A DNA stretch of 64,000 bases from Ziziphus jujuba. Taxonomy: Eukaryota; Streptophyta; Magnoliopsida; Rosales; Rhamnaceae. The stretch spans positions 28,644,001 to 28,708,000 of the forward strand of contig NC_083379.1 of assembly GCF_031755915.1 (NCBI RefSeq). The letters are read 5' to 3'. Position 1 is the first letter of the stretch. Every line of letters begins with the position of its first letter. Under the pieces are notes generated by a model. The model did not search any database. It was not told the DNA's origin and was given only the letters and a program-made list of their open reading frames with translations. The position numbers and the translations under genes are program-made. Of this stretch, positions 35,441 through 46,300 are shown one piece after another.

Positions 35441-36838
35441 ATCAAAGAAGTTTGTGCTGAAATACCTAATGCTTTCTGGCACCGGGCCAAATATATAGTT
35501 AAACTTTCTTATGAAAAGGATTTTGATGAAAGAAACATTCCAACTAGGGCCAGAGCCATCCAAATGAATCAAGAATTAATGGAATATTGTAAAATTGAAA
35601 TTCAAGAACTTCTAACTAAAAAATTAATTCGTCCTAGTGAGTCTCCTTGGTCTTGTTCTGCTTTTTATGTTCAGACAAATGCTGAAATAGAACGTGGATC
35701 TCCTAGACTAGTAATAAACTATAAACCATTAAATAAATGCCTCAAATGGATTAGATACTCTATTCCAAGTAAAAAGGATTTAATCAATCGTCTTAATCAA
35801 GCCACTATTTTCTCAAAATTTGACATGAAATCAGGATTCTGACAAATAGAAATTAATGATGAAGATAGATACAAAACTACATTTGTAACCCCATTTGGTC
35901 ATTATGAATGGAATGTAATGCCCTTTGGATTAAAAAATGCTCCTAGTGAATTTCAACGAATGATGACTGATATATTTAATAATTACAGCCATTTTACCAT
36001 TGTTTATATAGATGATGTCTTAGTTTATTCCTAATCAATTGATCAACATTGGAAACACTTAAAAATGTTTTTAGATATTGTCAAAAAACATGGTTTAGTT
36101 GTTTTCGCTTCCAAATTAAAATTATTCCAAACCAAAATTCGATTCTTAGGTTTTAATATTTACCAATCCCAGATTACTCCAATCACTAGAGCCATCAAAT
36201 TCGCTGATAAATTTCCTGATGAAATTCTCGATAAAAACCAATTACAGAGATTTTTAGGCTCATTAAATTACATTGCTGAATTCTATAGTAATTTAAGAAT
36301 TAAATATAAACATTTGTTTGACCGATTAAAATCAGAATCCCCACCTTAGTCTCCAATGCATACTAAACTTCTCCAAGAAATCAAAACACATGTTAAGACT
36401 CTTCCTTGTCTTGGTATTCCTTCACCTGATTCATTCAAAATTGTTCAAACTGATGCCTCTGAAATTGGCTTTGGAGGGATTCTACTTCAACAAATCACAC
36501 CTAATTCCCCAGAACAAATAGTCCATTTTCATTTTGGAACCTGGACTTCTTCTCAAATCAATTATAGCACTATTAAAAAAGAAATTTTATCTTTAGTACT
36601 ATGTATATCCAAATTTCAAGATGATTTACTTAATCAAAATTTTTTGGTACGTATTGATTGCCAGAGTGCCAAATACGTTTTAGAAGAAGATGTTCAAAAT
36701 ATTGCATCAAAACAGATTTTTGGCCGATGGCAAGCTATATTAAGTATTTTTGATTTTGAAATCGCATACATTAAAGGTAATCAAAATTGCATTCCTGATT
36801 TCTTAACCCGTGAATTTCTGCAGGGAAAGATTTCTCAC
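35441..36838 (+). pseudogene. endogenous caulimovirid reverse transcriptase-RNase H
   Basis: Plus-strand frame with LVINYKPLNKCLK, FSKFDMKSGF, the YIDDVLVYS box (36005-36031) and an RNase H piece starting TDASEIGFGG. In-frame stops at 35840 (where the family has Trp), at 36032 and at 36347 break the protein. The frame is otherwise continuous over about 465 codons, so decay is modest. It would have made viral DNA from RNA; it cannot do so as it stands. Confidence 0.85.
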
Positions 36839-36851
36839 CCAAGGCATCATC

Positions 36852-37136
36852 ATGCCTCACAAAAAGGGGTCATCTACCCCTCTTCCAAACCCAAATCCTC
36901 CCAAAACAGACCAAACCCAATCAACTCACGATCAGACCTTAATTCCCACTGACTTTACCTACTTATCTCAACCCATTCCAATCAGCCAAATCAATTACCA
37001 AAATGCCCTTGTCAAATCTTATAATCCATACAGTTTGGTTCCAAGCCAACCATTCGCGCCAATTAATCAAACTCAAGAAAAATCATCTCTGATACCAACA
37101 AGGGAGAAGGACCACGAAGTGTTAAGAAGGGATTAG
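36852..37136 (+). pseudogene. small viral frame overlapping the end of RNase H
   Basis: An ATG at 36852 opens a Pro/Ser/Gln-rich frame (start MPHKKGSSTPLPNPNPP) that overlaps the RNase H end in another phase and runs into the inverted primer-site block near 37088. Its last residues are therefore not viral coding sequence. Position resembles the extra ORF after pol in some caulimovirids. No function assigned. Confidence 0.4.
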
Positions 37137-37273
37137 AGTGTAAAGAGAAGATTGAAATATATGATATGATAAAAGCAGCAGAGTAGAAGTAAATAAATGA
37201 GCGGAAGTAAATGAAAGTAAATAGATGAGGCAGCAAAGCCAGCCAAGAACAATTAATTAAATTGCATATATAA
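37090..37273 (-). repeat. viral non-coding repeat, copy A
   Basis: About 184 bp matching 38072-38255 at about 93 percent by eye. Its left edge is a primer site reading TGGTATCAGAG on the minus strand, cut exactly where plus-oriented viral sequence begins. Confidence 0.8.
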
Positions 37274-37524
37274 AATTATGTAGAATATATTGAAGGCGGT
37301 AGAACCAGCCAAGCAATATAGCTTAAAATAAATGATTAAAATAAATAATTGAAAATAATTAAATGCAAATGCTTACTTGATTATAGAGGAGTACCATAAA
37401 TTGGTATCTCAGTTGATTACAAAGCACTCAAAACTAAGCACTCAAATATTTGATTACAAGTGATTATGAGAAGAAGAAAAGAAGAAAAGAAGAGAAGGAA
37501 ATCTGCCAAGAAAACAACTCTAAT

Positions 37525-37782
37525 CTAAACTCTTGGTTCAACTGTTTTAATATATGATTCACTTTTAAATGAAGATAAAAACCAAGTTTTATGATGATAA
37601 ATTTCACTAGGGGAAACTGGAGGAATATACCAGTCGGGATTGATTGATTCATTAGAAGGAAAATTATAATGTTCTTCATTGATTATGTCTGGTATTTGGT
37701 TTCCATTAAGTGATGATTTAGAGCTAGTACTTAATCTAGAACTCATAGAAGAATTAGATCTAAATAATCTATCCATTTTCAA
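37525..37782 (-). pseudogene. viral leader-proximal ORF fragment
   Basis: Minus-strand frame of about 85 codons, Ser-rich at its start and ending with a stop. It lies a few hundred bases downstream of a primer site, where the first ORF of a caulimovirid is expected. It is fused to non-coding viral sequence at its end, which suggests an internal deletion. No domain recognised. Confidence 0.4.
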
Positions 37783-38071
37783 AATTTAATTTCTAAAGCT
37801 TTAAACACTTAAATTTACTTTTACTGATATTTGTCCATCCTATCCCTAGACCTCTCAGATCGACATCCTCTCATGCCTCTCCTAGGACTTATTGTTTAGA
37901 CTCGGAACGATTACTATTCAGCAAGGTTTAGAAAGGAACAATATAGCAAAAGTAAATCGAATGGAATAAAGATAAAGAAAGTAAACAAGAAATTGAATTG
38001 AATAAGCAGATGTAACACTCTACGGGTGCTAAAAGAAGGTAGCAAGATACAGATCGAAACACTTATGGCTT

Positions 38072-38255
38072 TGATACTAACAAAGGAGAAGGACCACAGA
38101 GTGTTAAGAAGGGTTTAGAGTGTAAAGAGAAGATTGAAATAAATGATATGATAAGAGCAGCAGAGTAGAAGTAAATAAATGAGCGGAAGTAAATGAAAGT
38201 AAATAGATAAGGCGGCAAAACTAGCCAAGAACAATTAATTAAATTGCATATATAT
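38072..38255 (-). repeat. viral non-coding repeat, copy B, with primer site
   Basis: Direct repeat of 37090-37273. Here the primer site extends further, as AGTATCAAAGCCAT on the minus strand (38065-38078), close to the Met-tRNA complement. Confidence 0.8.
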
Positions 38256-38268
38256 ATATATATATATA
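38249..38268. repeat. (TA)n tract at right edge of the viral insert
   Basis: About nine to ten TA units after GC, mirroring the tract at 34483-34503. Confidence 0.85.
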
Positions 38269-38275
38269 AAATCAA

Positions 38276-39782
38276 CTTTTATATTTAATTTGAAAATATA
38301 AGTCCAATCTAATTAATAAATCCAATGATTATGATAAGACATATTATATGTATAGATGTAGGCGCATATTTAGTATGTAGGACTGCATTGTATTAATTGT
38401 ATTGTATATTGGATTAGATTGTAGTGCATTTTACATCATATTGTATTATAATTTTGTAAAAAAATAAATATCAAAAAAATTGATTTTTATAACTATTCGT
38501 CTAATTTTTTTTTATATAAATAATTACATTATTGAAAATAGATAATACTCATAAGCTATGCCCAATGATTGTACCATTGAGAATATATTTACATATCCAA
38601 ATTTAATCCTTAACATGGAAGAAAAACCCCCTCCCCCATTATTGGAAAAAAAAAAAAGAAGATAAATTAATTTTTCTTTATTATTCATATAATTTTTTAA
38701 ATAATTACATTTTTCATAATATATTAAATAGAGTTTTGATTCTTATTAATGGTAATAGTTATATTATCTAAAGTTATATAATTTAAAAAAAAATAATATT
38801 TGAATTTTTTTTTTAAGTTATTGAATCAATTTTATTATACTAAGCCCAAAAAAAAAAGGAAAAATAAAAAACAAAATAAAAGGAAAAATAAAAAAATAAT
38901 TTCCATTTTTCCTAATTCCCCAAAAAAAATGTTATTAGAAAACAAAAAACAAAAATAATAAAATTGCATGAGTTTGAAAAATAGTGCAACAACTTGGGAC
39001 CCTTGGATTCGATTGTGTAGCATAAACAGCCCAATTTAAAATAGCTCACACAATTTTATGCGCATTGGAATTTATGATTTTGCACCCAAGTGGCTGATTG
39101 CACAAAATAGTATAATGCGAAAGTAATTAGTAGGCTGCTAAAGACTACCAAACACAATAGTGTATAGGAAATTTTTTATCAAAAAATTTAAATTAAATCA
39201 GGAATGCTTAAATGGTAAATATTTAACTATTAGATGAAATTTAAATTCAAAAAATTAGGGGTACATTTGGTATACAAGATTGTATTAGTGTGTATTGTAT
39301 GAATCTGTATTATATTAGTTTGGATAGTTTGGATTGTAGCTGTATTATATAAATGTTATTCAATATTTGATGCAGAATTGTATTGTATTATATTTTTTTA
39401 TTAAAAAATATTTTATCAAAAAACTATAAACAAAATTGATATATTATTATTATTATTATTTATAGATTTATTTTTTTAAAAATAAATACATTATCTAAGA
39501 TAAATTAAGGGTTAATATCATATGGATCTCTTGTGTTTTTCTCTACTTCAAAAATGATCCTGTGGTTTGAAACAATTTTGCCACACCCCTACTGTTAGTC
39601 AATTTCTATTAAATTTAATTAGAAAATGATAAAATAGTTATTAAGTATCATTAAAAAATTTTAAAACTGAAAATCTATCTTATCTTCATTGAAAAACATA
39701 AAAATATATTTTGTATTAATAAAATAATATATTTATAAAAATAAAAATGAAAAAAAAAATGTATTTTTTAATAATTAATATA
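38276..39782. other. AT-rich spacer with MITE-like ends
   Basis: No gene. A sequence GGCGCATATTTAGTATGTAGGA (38362 on) faces a reverse-complement end TGTGTTTGGTAGTC near 39150, suggesting an element of about 800 bp. A second start GGGGTACATTTGGTATAC at about 39257 is followed by TTGTATTG-rich sequence and has no clear right end before the Helitron. Confidence 0.4.
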
Positions 39783-39884
39783 TCTATTACTATATATAAA
39801 AAGCGGAATGATCATTAGTATTCCAAATTTTCAGCCCCTAATGAAGTTACAAAATGTCCATAATATGCATTTCCATTATTCACT

Positions 39885-39888
<4 letters not shown>

Positions 39889-39915
<27 letters not shown>

Positions 39916-40150
39916 GTTGTTTGAGATGTTTGCTATCTGTGAAAACTAAGAAAAAGTGCCAACTCCTCCTAAACGATACACACACATACTCTCTCTCTCT
40001 ACTTTCTCTCCCTTCTTGGGTTTTTCTCTCTCTCTCTCTCTCTCTCTACTGTTTAAGAGTGTGCTATCTGTGAAAATGAAGAAAAAATGCAGACTCTTCT
40101 AAACAATACATACACACTGTCTCTCTATTTTCTCTCTCTTCTTTTTTTTT
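39889..40150. repeat. about 130-bp tandem duplication with (CT)n
   Basis: Two units, about 39889-40020 and 40021-40150. Each runs (CT)n, GTTTRAGA, GCTATCTGTGAAAA, AAGAAAAA, CTCCTAAAC-like, ACACACA and CTCTCT. They lie within 400 bp of the Helitron 5' end. Confidence 0.75.
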
Positions 40151-43100
40151 TTTTACCATATATACAAAATAATTTTTTTCCTATAATGCACACTTTCGGC
40201 TGGAAGGAAAATATCTTTATATCACTCTCATTTATGCTTTTTGTTTCTAGAAAAAATATGATTTTACCATTTTCTGTCATTGTTTCCTTCCTGGTTTATT
40301 GTGAAAACATAAAAAAAAAAGGTTAGAATGGCAATTTGGTATTTTTTAAGTGCAATTACATTTTTGCCAAAATGTATATTTGATTGGGATAGGAAAAAAA
40401 TTGGAAATTGGCAAAGGGAATTTTTATTTATATATATATATATATCTATATATATATATATAGATATATTTTTTTTTCTTTTTCTTGAGAGAGAGAGAGA
40501 AAGACGGGGCTCGCATAGAGAGAAGCTTAGGGAAGGATTGAACAGTTGCAGTGAGGCATGGCTTCTATTGAGATGGATCTACCTACTGCCATGAAATTTT
40601 GGGATTGGATTTGTACTTATGGTATGACTTTAATTCTAGATTTGTTTTCTTTCAGGTTGCATTACTTCTTTTGCTCCAGTTGATTTTCTGGAACAGAAGA
40701 AAAGAATTTTTTGAACTTGTGTATGTCTTTGGTTCTTCTTTGAAACTTTTTCAATTTCCATTGCATTTGTGACTTTCATATTGTCTTTGGTTGTGTAATT
40801 ATATTTGGCTGCTGACCTAATTTGTGTTCTATTTTTTATGTTTCTCCTTTTTTGTTTTCCAATTTTGTTTTCAATGTTCTAATTATCTTTTTGATGTTTT
40901 GTTCTTCCTTTACATTCTACTTTCTTCTTCTTTTTTTTTTTTTCGGGAGTGGGGGTGCACTTATAGATAGAGAAAGTGAAATTTGGCTTTTAACCGAATT
41001 TGTGTTTTTTCTTTCTTAATGTTTCTTTTTTCACTTTCTATCCTTTTTTCTTGTGATTTTAGTTTTCTTTTGTTATTTTGCAATTTTATCTTCAATGGTC
41101 TAATTATTATTTTCTTTCTCTCGTGGTTTATTTGCTTTGCTTGTTCTTTATCTACTTTCGAGTGGGTTTATTGTATATCAACTAATGCTAGTCCAATTGT
41201 AGACTCTTATGCAATTTTGGTTGTCTGTTGGGTTATTAGGAAAAGAGGAAAGGTAAAAAAGTAGTATGAAGTACACTAAAGTGGGAAAAACCATAGTAAA
41301 ACTCAGGAATGAAAATATCAAAATTAATGTGAGTTCTAATGCCTTCTTGTCTTTCTTTTCATTTGGGGGGAAGGATATGTATTGTTGAAGGAGAGGAATG
41401 GCTAGGAAATGATGGTGCCTGCTTAAGTTATTGCTTAAACTGGACCATCTATAGGCTTAAAACTTGACTTGCACTCTACATGTGCAAGCTCACAAAAAGA
41501 AAACAAAAAACTCTCAAACCCAGCAAGCCTTCTTCTTCTCATTATTATTTTTATTATTTTTATTTTTCATATATTTGACCATTTATTTAATGTTGGATTC
41601 ACAATAACAAAATAAAAAAATTATATGAATTAAAAACAAGTAGTTCATTAATTTATATGGTTATACATAAGATAAAAAATGTCAATTCATTTTTCATTAG
41701 CCAGACATGAAGAAAAATGTATATTTTAACATTGTTTGGATTATTTAATATTTTTTTAAAAATTGAATTAAGCAATTAAATAATTTTTTGATGAAAAACA
41801 ATTAATTAATAACTTGATCATTTTTTAGTATATAATCAAGCAATCACTTTAGGCATTCAGAAATTTGAAAAGCTCATCATGGAGTGTGTGATCGTTATTT
41901 AACATGAACTGTTCTCCACTAATTGGAAGAATCAAATGTATTCTTAAGAGAGTATCTTGCTTTATTGAAAGTCAATTGTAATTCAAAGGTCCCAAACTAA
42001 TTGTAACCAAGGAGGTACTTTGAGCTAGTTTGTACTTTTAACTTATGATTATTGAGGGGGAGTCATCATACCCTTTTCTGTCTCTTCCTCCGTATAGATG
42101 AACTAAAGTTAAGGCCTTTCAACATATTATGTTCAAACTTCGTCCACCTTAAAAGACTTAGGAGGTGGGAAAGAGGGATTAACATACTAAACCATGAGTA
42201 TTATATTTTATTTTTCTTCTGAAGTGCCTAATTTTTAAGGTTGGCAGGCTTTAGACTATAGTTGGTGGCATAGTGGAGGTCAATGTTATTTATTTTTAAG
42301 GGGTTAACTTCAATTTTCATAAATGTTTCCAATAAGAAAAATAAAAAATTTAGAAAAAGTTTTTTGTTTTTCCATTAATTTAATGTGCAAGTTATTAACT
42401 AAATATGCGTTTGGCACAATAAGAACATGGGAAACACAGAAAAGACTAAATAATGGGAAACAATTAAAAGAAGAAACTTTTGGTCATATAACACCTATAA
42501 TTAATGGTGTGTTGCTGCATTTGTTTTCTTTGTTAATGTTTTATCTCAAAGTGCTCTTAAATTGCAATATTTTTAAAACTTTCTCCTTTCTTTTTCTTTT
42601 TCTTCAAAAAATTATAAAAATATATAAATATATTTGTATAAATTTAGAAGTTTTCTTGATCTATTTCTTATTGTTGTTAGCTTTAATATATTAATCAAAG
42701 TTCACAAAACAATTTGATGTTAAACCAAACTATTTCTTTTAATATATTTTTATTGCAATATAAATGCCATGTCTGTGAGCCAAGAAAAGCATCAGGTCTA
42801 CAATTGAAAATTTCATTCACGTTCAATATTTCTTCAATTGAATAATTTTTTTTATTGTATTACTATATGTTTGAATGTTTCTATTTTACTTGAAATGTTG
42901 TAGACTACTTTTTGTTTTTTTTTTTGTTTTTGTTTTTTTTTGTTTTGTTGTTTTTTCGTTTCAATGAAGTTGTTTACATTTAATATTATATTTCTATTCA
43001 AATGTTAGGATTGGACTCTTTCTCAAATATTGAATCCTACGAAGGAAACTCTTTGAGTAGGCTTCCATTGTCTAAGAGTGGATTCAAGATATCTGTGTAA

Positions 43101-43385
43101 ATTAAATATTAAAGATTCATCTTAATTGTAATATATTTATATTTTGAATGTTGATATAAATGTTAAGAACTTCAATATGGATGAAGTCAATATTTTTTTA
43201 TGTTGTCAATTTTGATTGTATTCTAAATTCAGTTTAGTTAGAAAATAAAATTGAATATTTAATTTGCTTTTAATTTTTTGTCATTTTTATGCAGTCATTT
43301 GTAGGCTTATATGAGATATATAAATTGTAAAATAAAAAATAACTTGTTTTATGTAGTTAACATTTTTCTACGGGAACACGTAAAA
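40151..43385. other. Helitron interior, non-coding
   Basis: AT/T-rich DNA between the 5' terminal repeats and the Rep frame, with a (TA)n tract (40426-40462) and a GA run (40490). A GC-richer patch at 40500-40620 has a short open frame with a possible donor, but no protein was recognised. Captured host fragments cannot be ruled out. Confidence 0.4.
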
Positions 43386-43389
43386 AAAA

Positions 43390-46300
43390 TGGATAAAGGA
43401 AAATGTCTCACAAATAGTCACCAGGATGAAGGAAAAATTAATTCTCAGAAAATGATAAGCTTGTATGGTCTATTGTCTGAAGAAAAAAAGGAAAAATTAT
43501 GGAAGAAAAAAAAAAGAGAGATGCTTATGCTAAGAAAAGGCTATTGTAGAAGCTATAAAACTAGAAGATAAAAAACAACAACGTATACTAGAAAAAAAAT
43601 ACTCAACAGAAAATAGTTTTCTCTCGAACAAATCAGAACAACTTATTTGATAATCAAATGGATTCTTATATAAGGAAAAGGAGTAATGGAGATTTGCTTG
43701 GACAAGAAAGTTGAACGAAAAAACAATGTGTATTGCAGCCATGTGAAAAAAAAAATCAAATTATTCATAATAATAATGTCATAGATAATGGTCATTTGTC
43801 TTTTCAATATATGGATAAAATATCAAATAATTATAATAATGTGGCCAATTGTAGTGTTTATGAAATTGGTAAGACATTTAGTGATTTTTTGTAAGTACCT
43901 TATGTCATATATTATATGTATATAAATAAGATACCTATGGTTGTATAATCTACTTCAAATACACCTATAGATTTTGTTGGAAGTTTTATGAGAAAAAAAG
44001 GCTCAAAAGGTAAAGTAATTTTTGTTAACGTGCTAGTGAATTTGAAAAAATTTAGATTTAGTACTGAACAAATATATATTGTAGGGTTTCAACGATCTAG
44101 GAAACAAAATGCAAACTTAGCTTTAGAGAATATGCTTTTGCAGGCAGATTTTGGATAATGTAGTATTCTGTGACCATTGTCATGCAAAAGAAATTTAAGT
44201 ATGAGCCTAATGGTTTTTGTTGTTCAAATGGAGAAATATTATTAGTTATAAATAGTGTACCTGAAGAACTTTTTGAATTGTTTTCCGAAAATACTGAAGA
44301 ACCAATAGAATTTCTTAAATTTATATGTAGCTATAATAATTCATTTGCCTTTACATTGTTTGGTGTAAAATATGATAAAACATTATGTCGTAGGAACAAA
44401 AGAATATATACATTTCGACTCCAAGGTCAAGTCTATCATTATATTAATGAATTATTACCGTTAAATAAGCCTCCTTCATATCTACAATTGTACTTCTATG
44501 GTACTGAATATGAGTTACAAAACCGGTTACATAGTTGTGGTAAAACAAATCTCTCTATTTTGGCCAAATTAGTGGATATATTGAGAATTAACCCTTATGC
44601 ATCTTTTTTTCGAACTCTTACTTCCATACCTAATTTAGAAAATGATCAAATTCATATAAAATTAGATGTTGGACTTAATCAAAGAGTATATAATGCACCT
44701 TTTGCTTCACAAGTAGCAGCAGTATGGTTTGAAAAAAGTGTGAATGAAGAAAGTACAAATAGAGAAATTATTGTTTATAGTCATACATGTTATAGTCATA
44801 AAGTAGGGTATTACTATGGTTGTTATGATCCATTACAATATACTTTATTATTTCCTCATGGTGATATTGGTTGGCATCAAAGAATTAAAAAAAGTGTACA
44901 AAAAAAAAATAGACAATCCTATTATGAAGGTCAATTTTTAGTAGATCCTCACAAAATAAAATCAACTATAGAATTATTTGACAAAGAAACAAAAAGTTAA
45001 GATATTGTTGACTTTGAATGCATATATTATTTGTCATATATAGTTGTATTTAAGTGTTTGTTTTGATATTGAATTTTTTTGGGTGTTTTCTGCAGTTTTA
45101 ATGGGGCAAAGAAAAAGAAATATTGTTTCTTTTCGAGAATATTATTGTTATAGATTGCAAAGTAGACTAACTTCTAATTCGATATTGTTACATAGTGGTT
45201 GTCTTTTGCAATTATATGTGGTTGATATATATGTTAAACTTGAAACATCTAGGCTAGATTACTTATGTAACAATCAAGATGAAATTTGAGCTGAGCTATA
45301 TTAAGGAATAATTGATAGTATTAATGTTGAAGAAATTCAAGGTAGTAAAGTTGGGCGACCAGTTATTTTACCATCTTCTTTTATAGGTGGACCTAGGGAT
45401 ATGCATAAGAGATATATGGATGCAATGACATTGGTACAAAGATATGGAAAACCAGATATTTTTCTAACTATGACTTGCAACCCAAATTGGCTAGAAATTA
45501 AAAGAGATCTAAAATCATTTGATGAGGTTCAAAATAGACCTGATTTAGTTATACGTGTTTTGAGAGCAAAATTGGAAGAATTGAAAATAGAATTATTTAA
45601 AAAAGAAATATTTGGACCTGTAGCTGCATATGTGTATGTGATTGAATTTCAAAAAAGAGATTTACCTCATGCACATCTATTAGTCATTTTGAAATCAAAT
45701 TCAAAGTTAGTTGTACCGGGACTTTTGATAGAATTGTTTCTGCAGAGATTCCAAATAAGAATGAAAACTTACATTTATATCTAGCAGTTAAAAAACATAT
45801 GCTTCATGGTCCATGCGGTCAGTTAAATCTAAAGAATGTATGTATGATAAAAATTGAACTTGTAGAAATCATTATCCAAAATTTTTTTGCTCATATACTA
45901 CTTATGAAAAGAATTCATATCCAAAATATAGACGTCGTAATAATGGTCAAATAATTGTAATTAGAGGATTTAGCTTAGATAATCATTGGGTCATACCTTA
46001 CGATCCATACTTACTTACAAAATTTAATTGTCATATTAATGTGGAAATATGTTCTACTGTAAAAGCTGTAAAATGTTTGCATAAATATATATACAAAGGT
46101 CATGATTGTGTTGCATTTAATGTATTTTCTAATGAAAATGCACTTGATATTGATGAAATTAAAAAATTTCAAGCTGTACGGTGGATTCCACCAGAAACTA
46201 TGTGGAGAATTTATGGTTTTTCATTAAATGAAATGCATCCCTATGTAAAAACTTTACCACTACATCTACAAGGAAAGAAACTTGTAACTTTTTAAAAAGC

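Larger units (their letters stand above)
34504..38248. mobile_element. endogenous pararetrovirus (Caulimoviridae), rearranged
   Basis: Three blocks in alternating orientation: a minus-strand protease region (34504 to about 35400), a plus-strand RT and RNase H region (about 35440-37088), and a minus-strand non-coding plus leader-ORF region (about 37090-38248) with two primer-site copies. Domain sequences and the Met-tRNA primer match plant pararetroviruses rather than LTR elements; there are no LTRs or integrase. The block is framed by (TA)n, a site preference reported for florendoviruses, so that or a petuvirus-like genus is my guess. Stops and frameshifts show it is an old, inactive copy. 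Confidence 0.75.

Noticed and set aside
40557..40620. Possible captured exon near the Helitron 5' end
   Set aside because: Only about 21 codons before a weak donor and no recognisable protein; too little to support capture.
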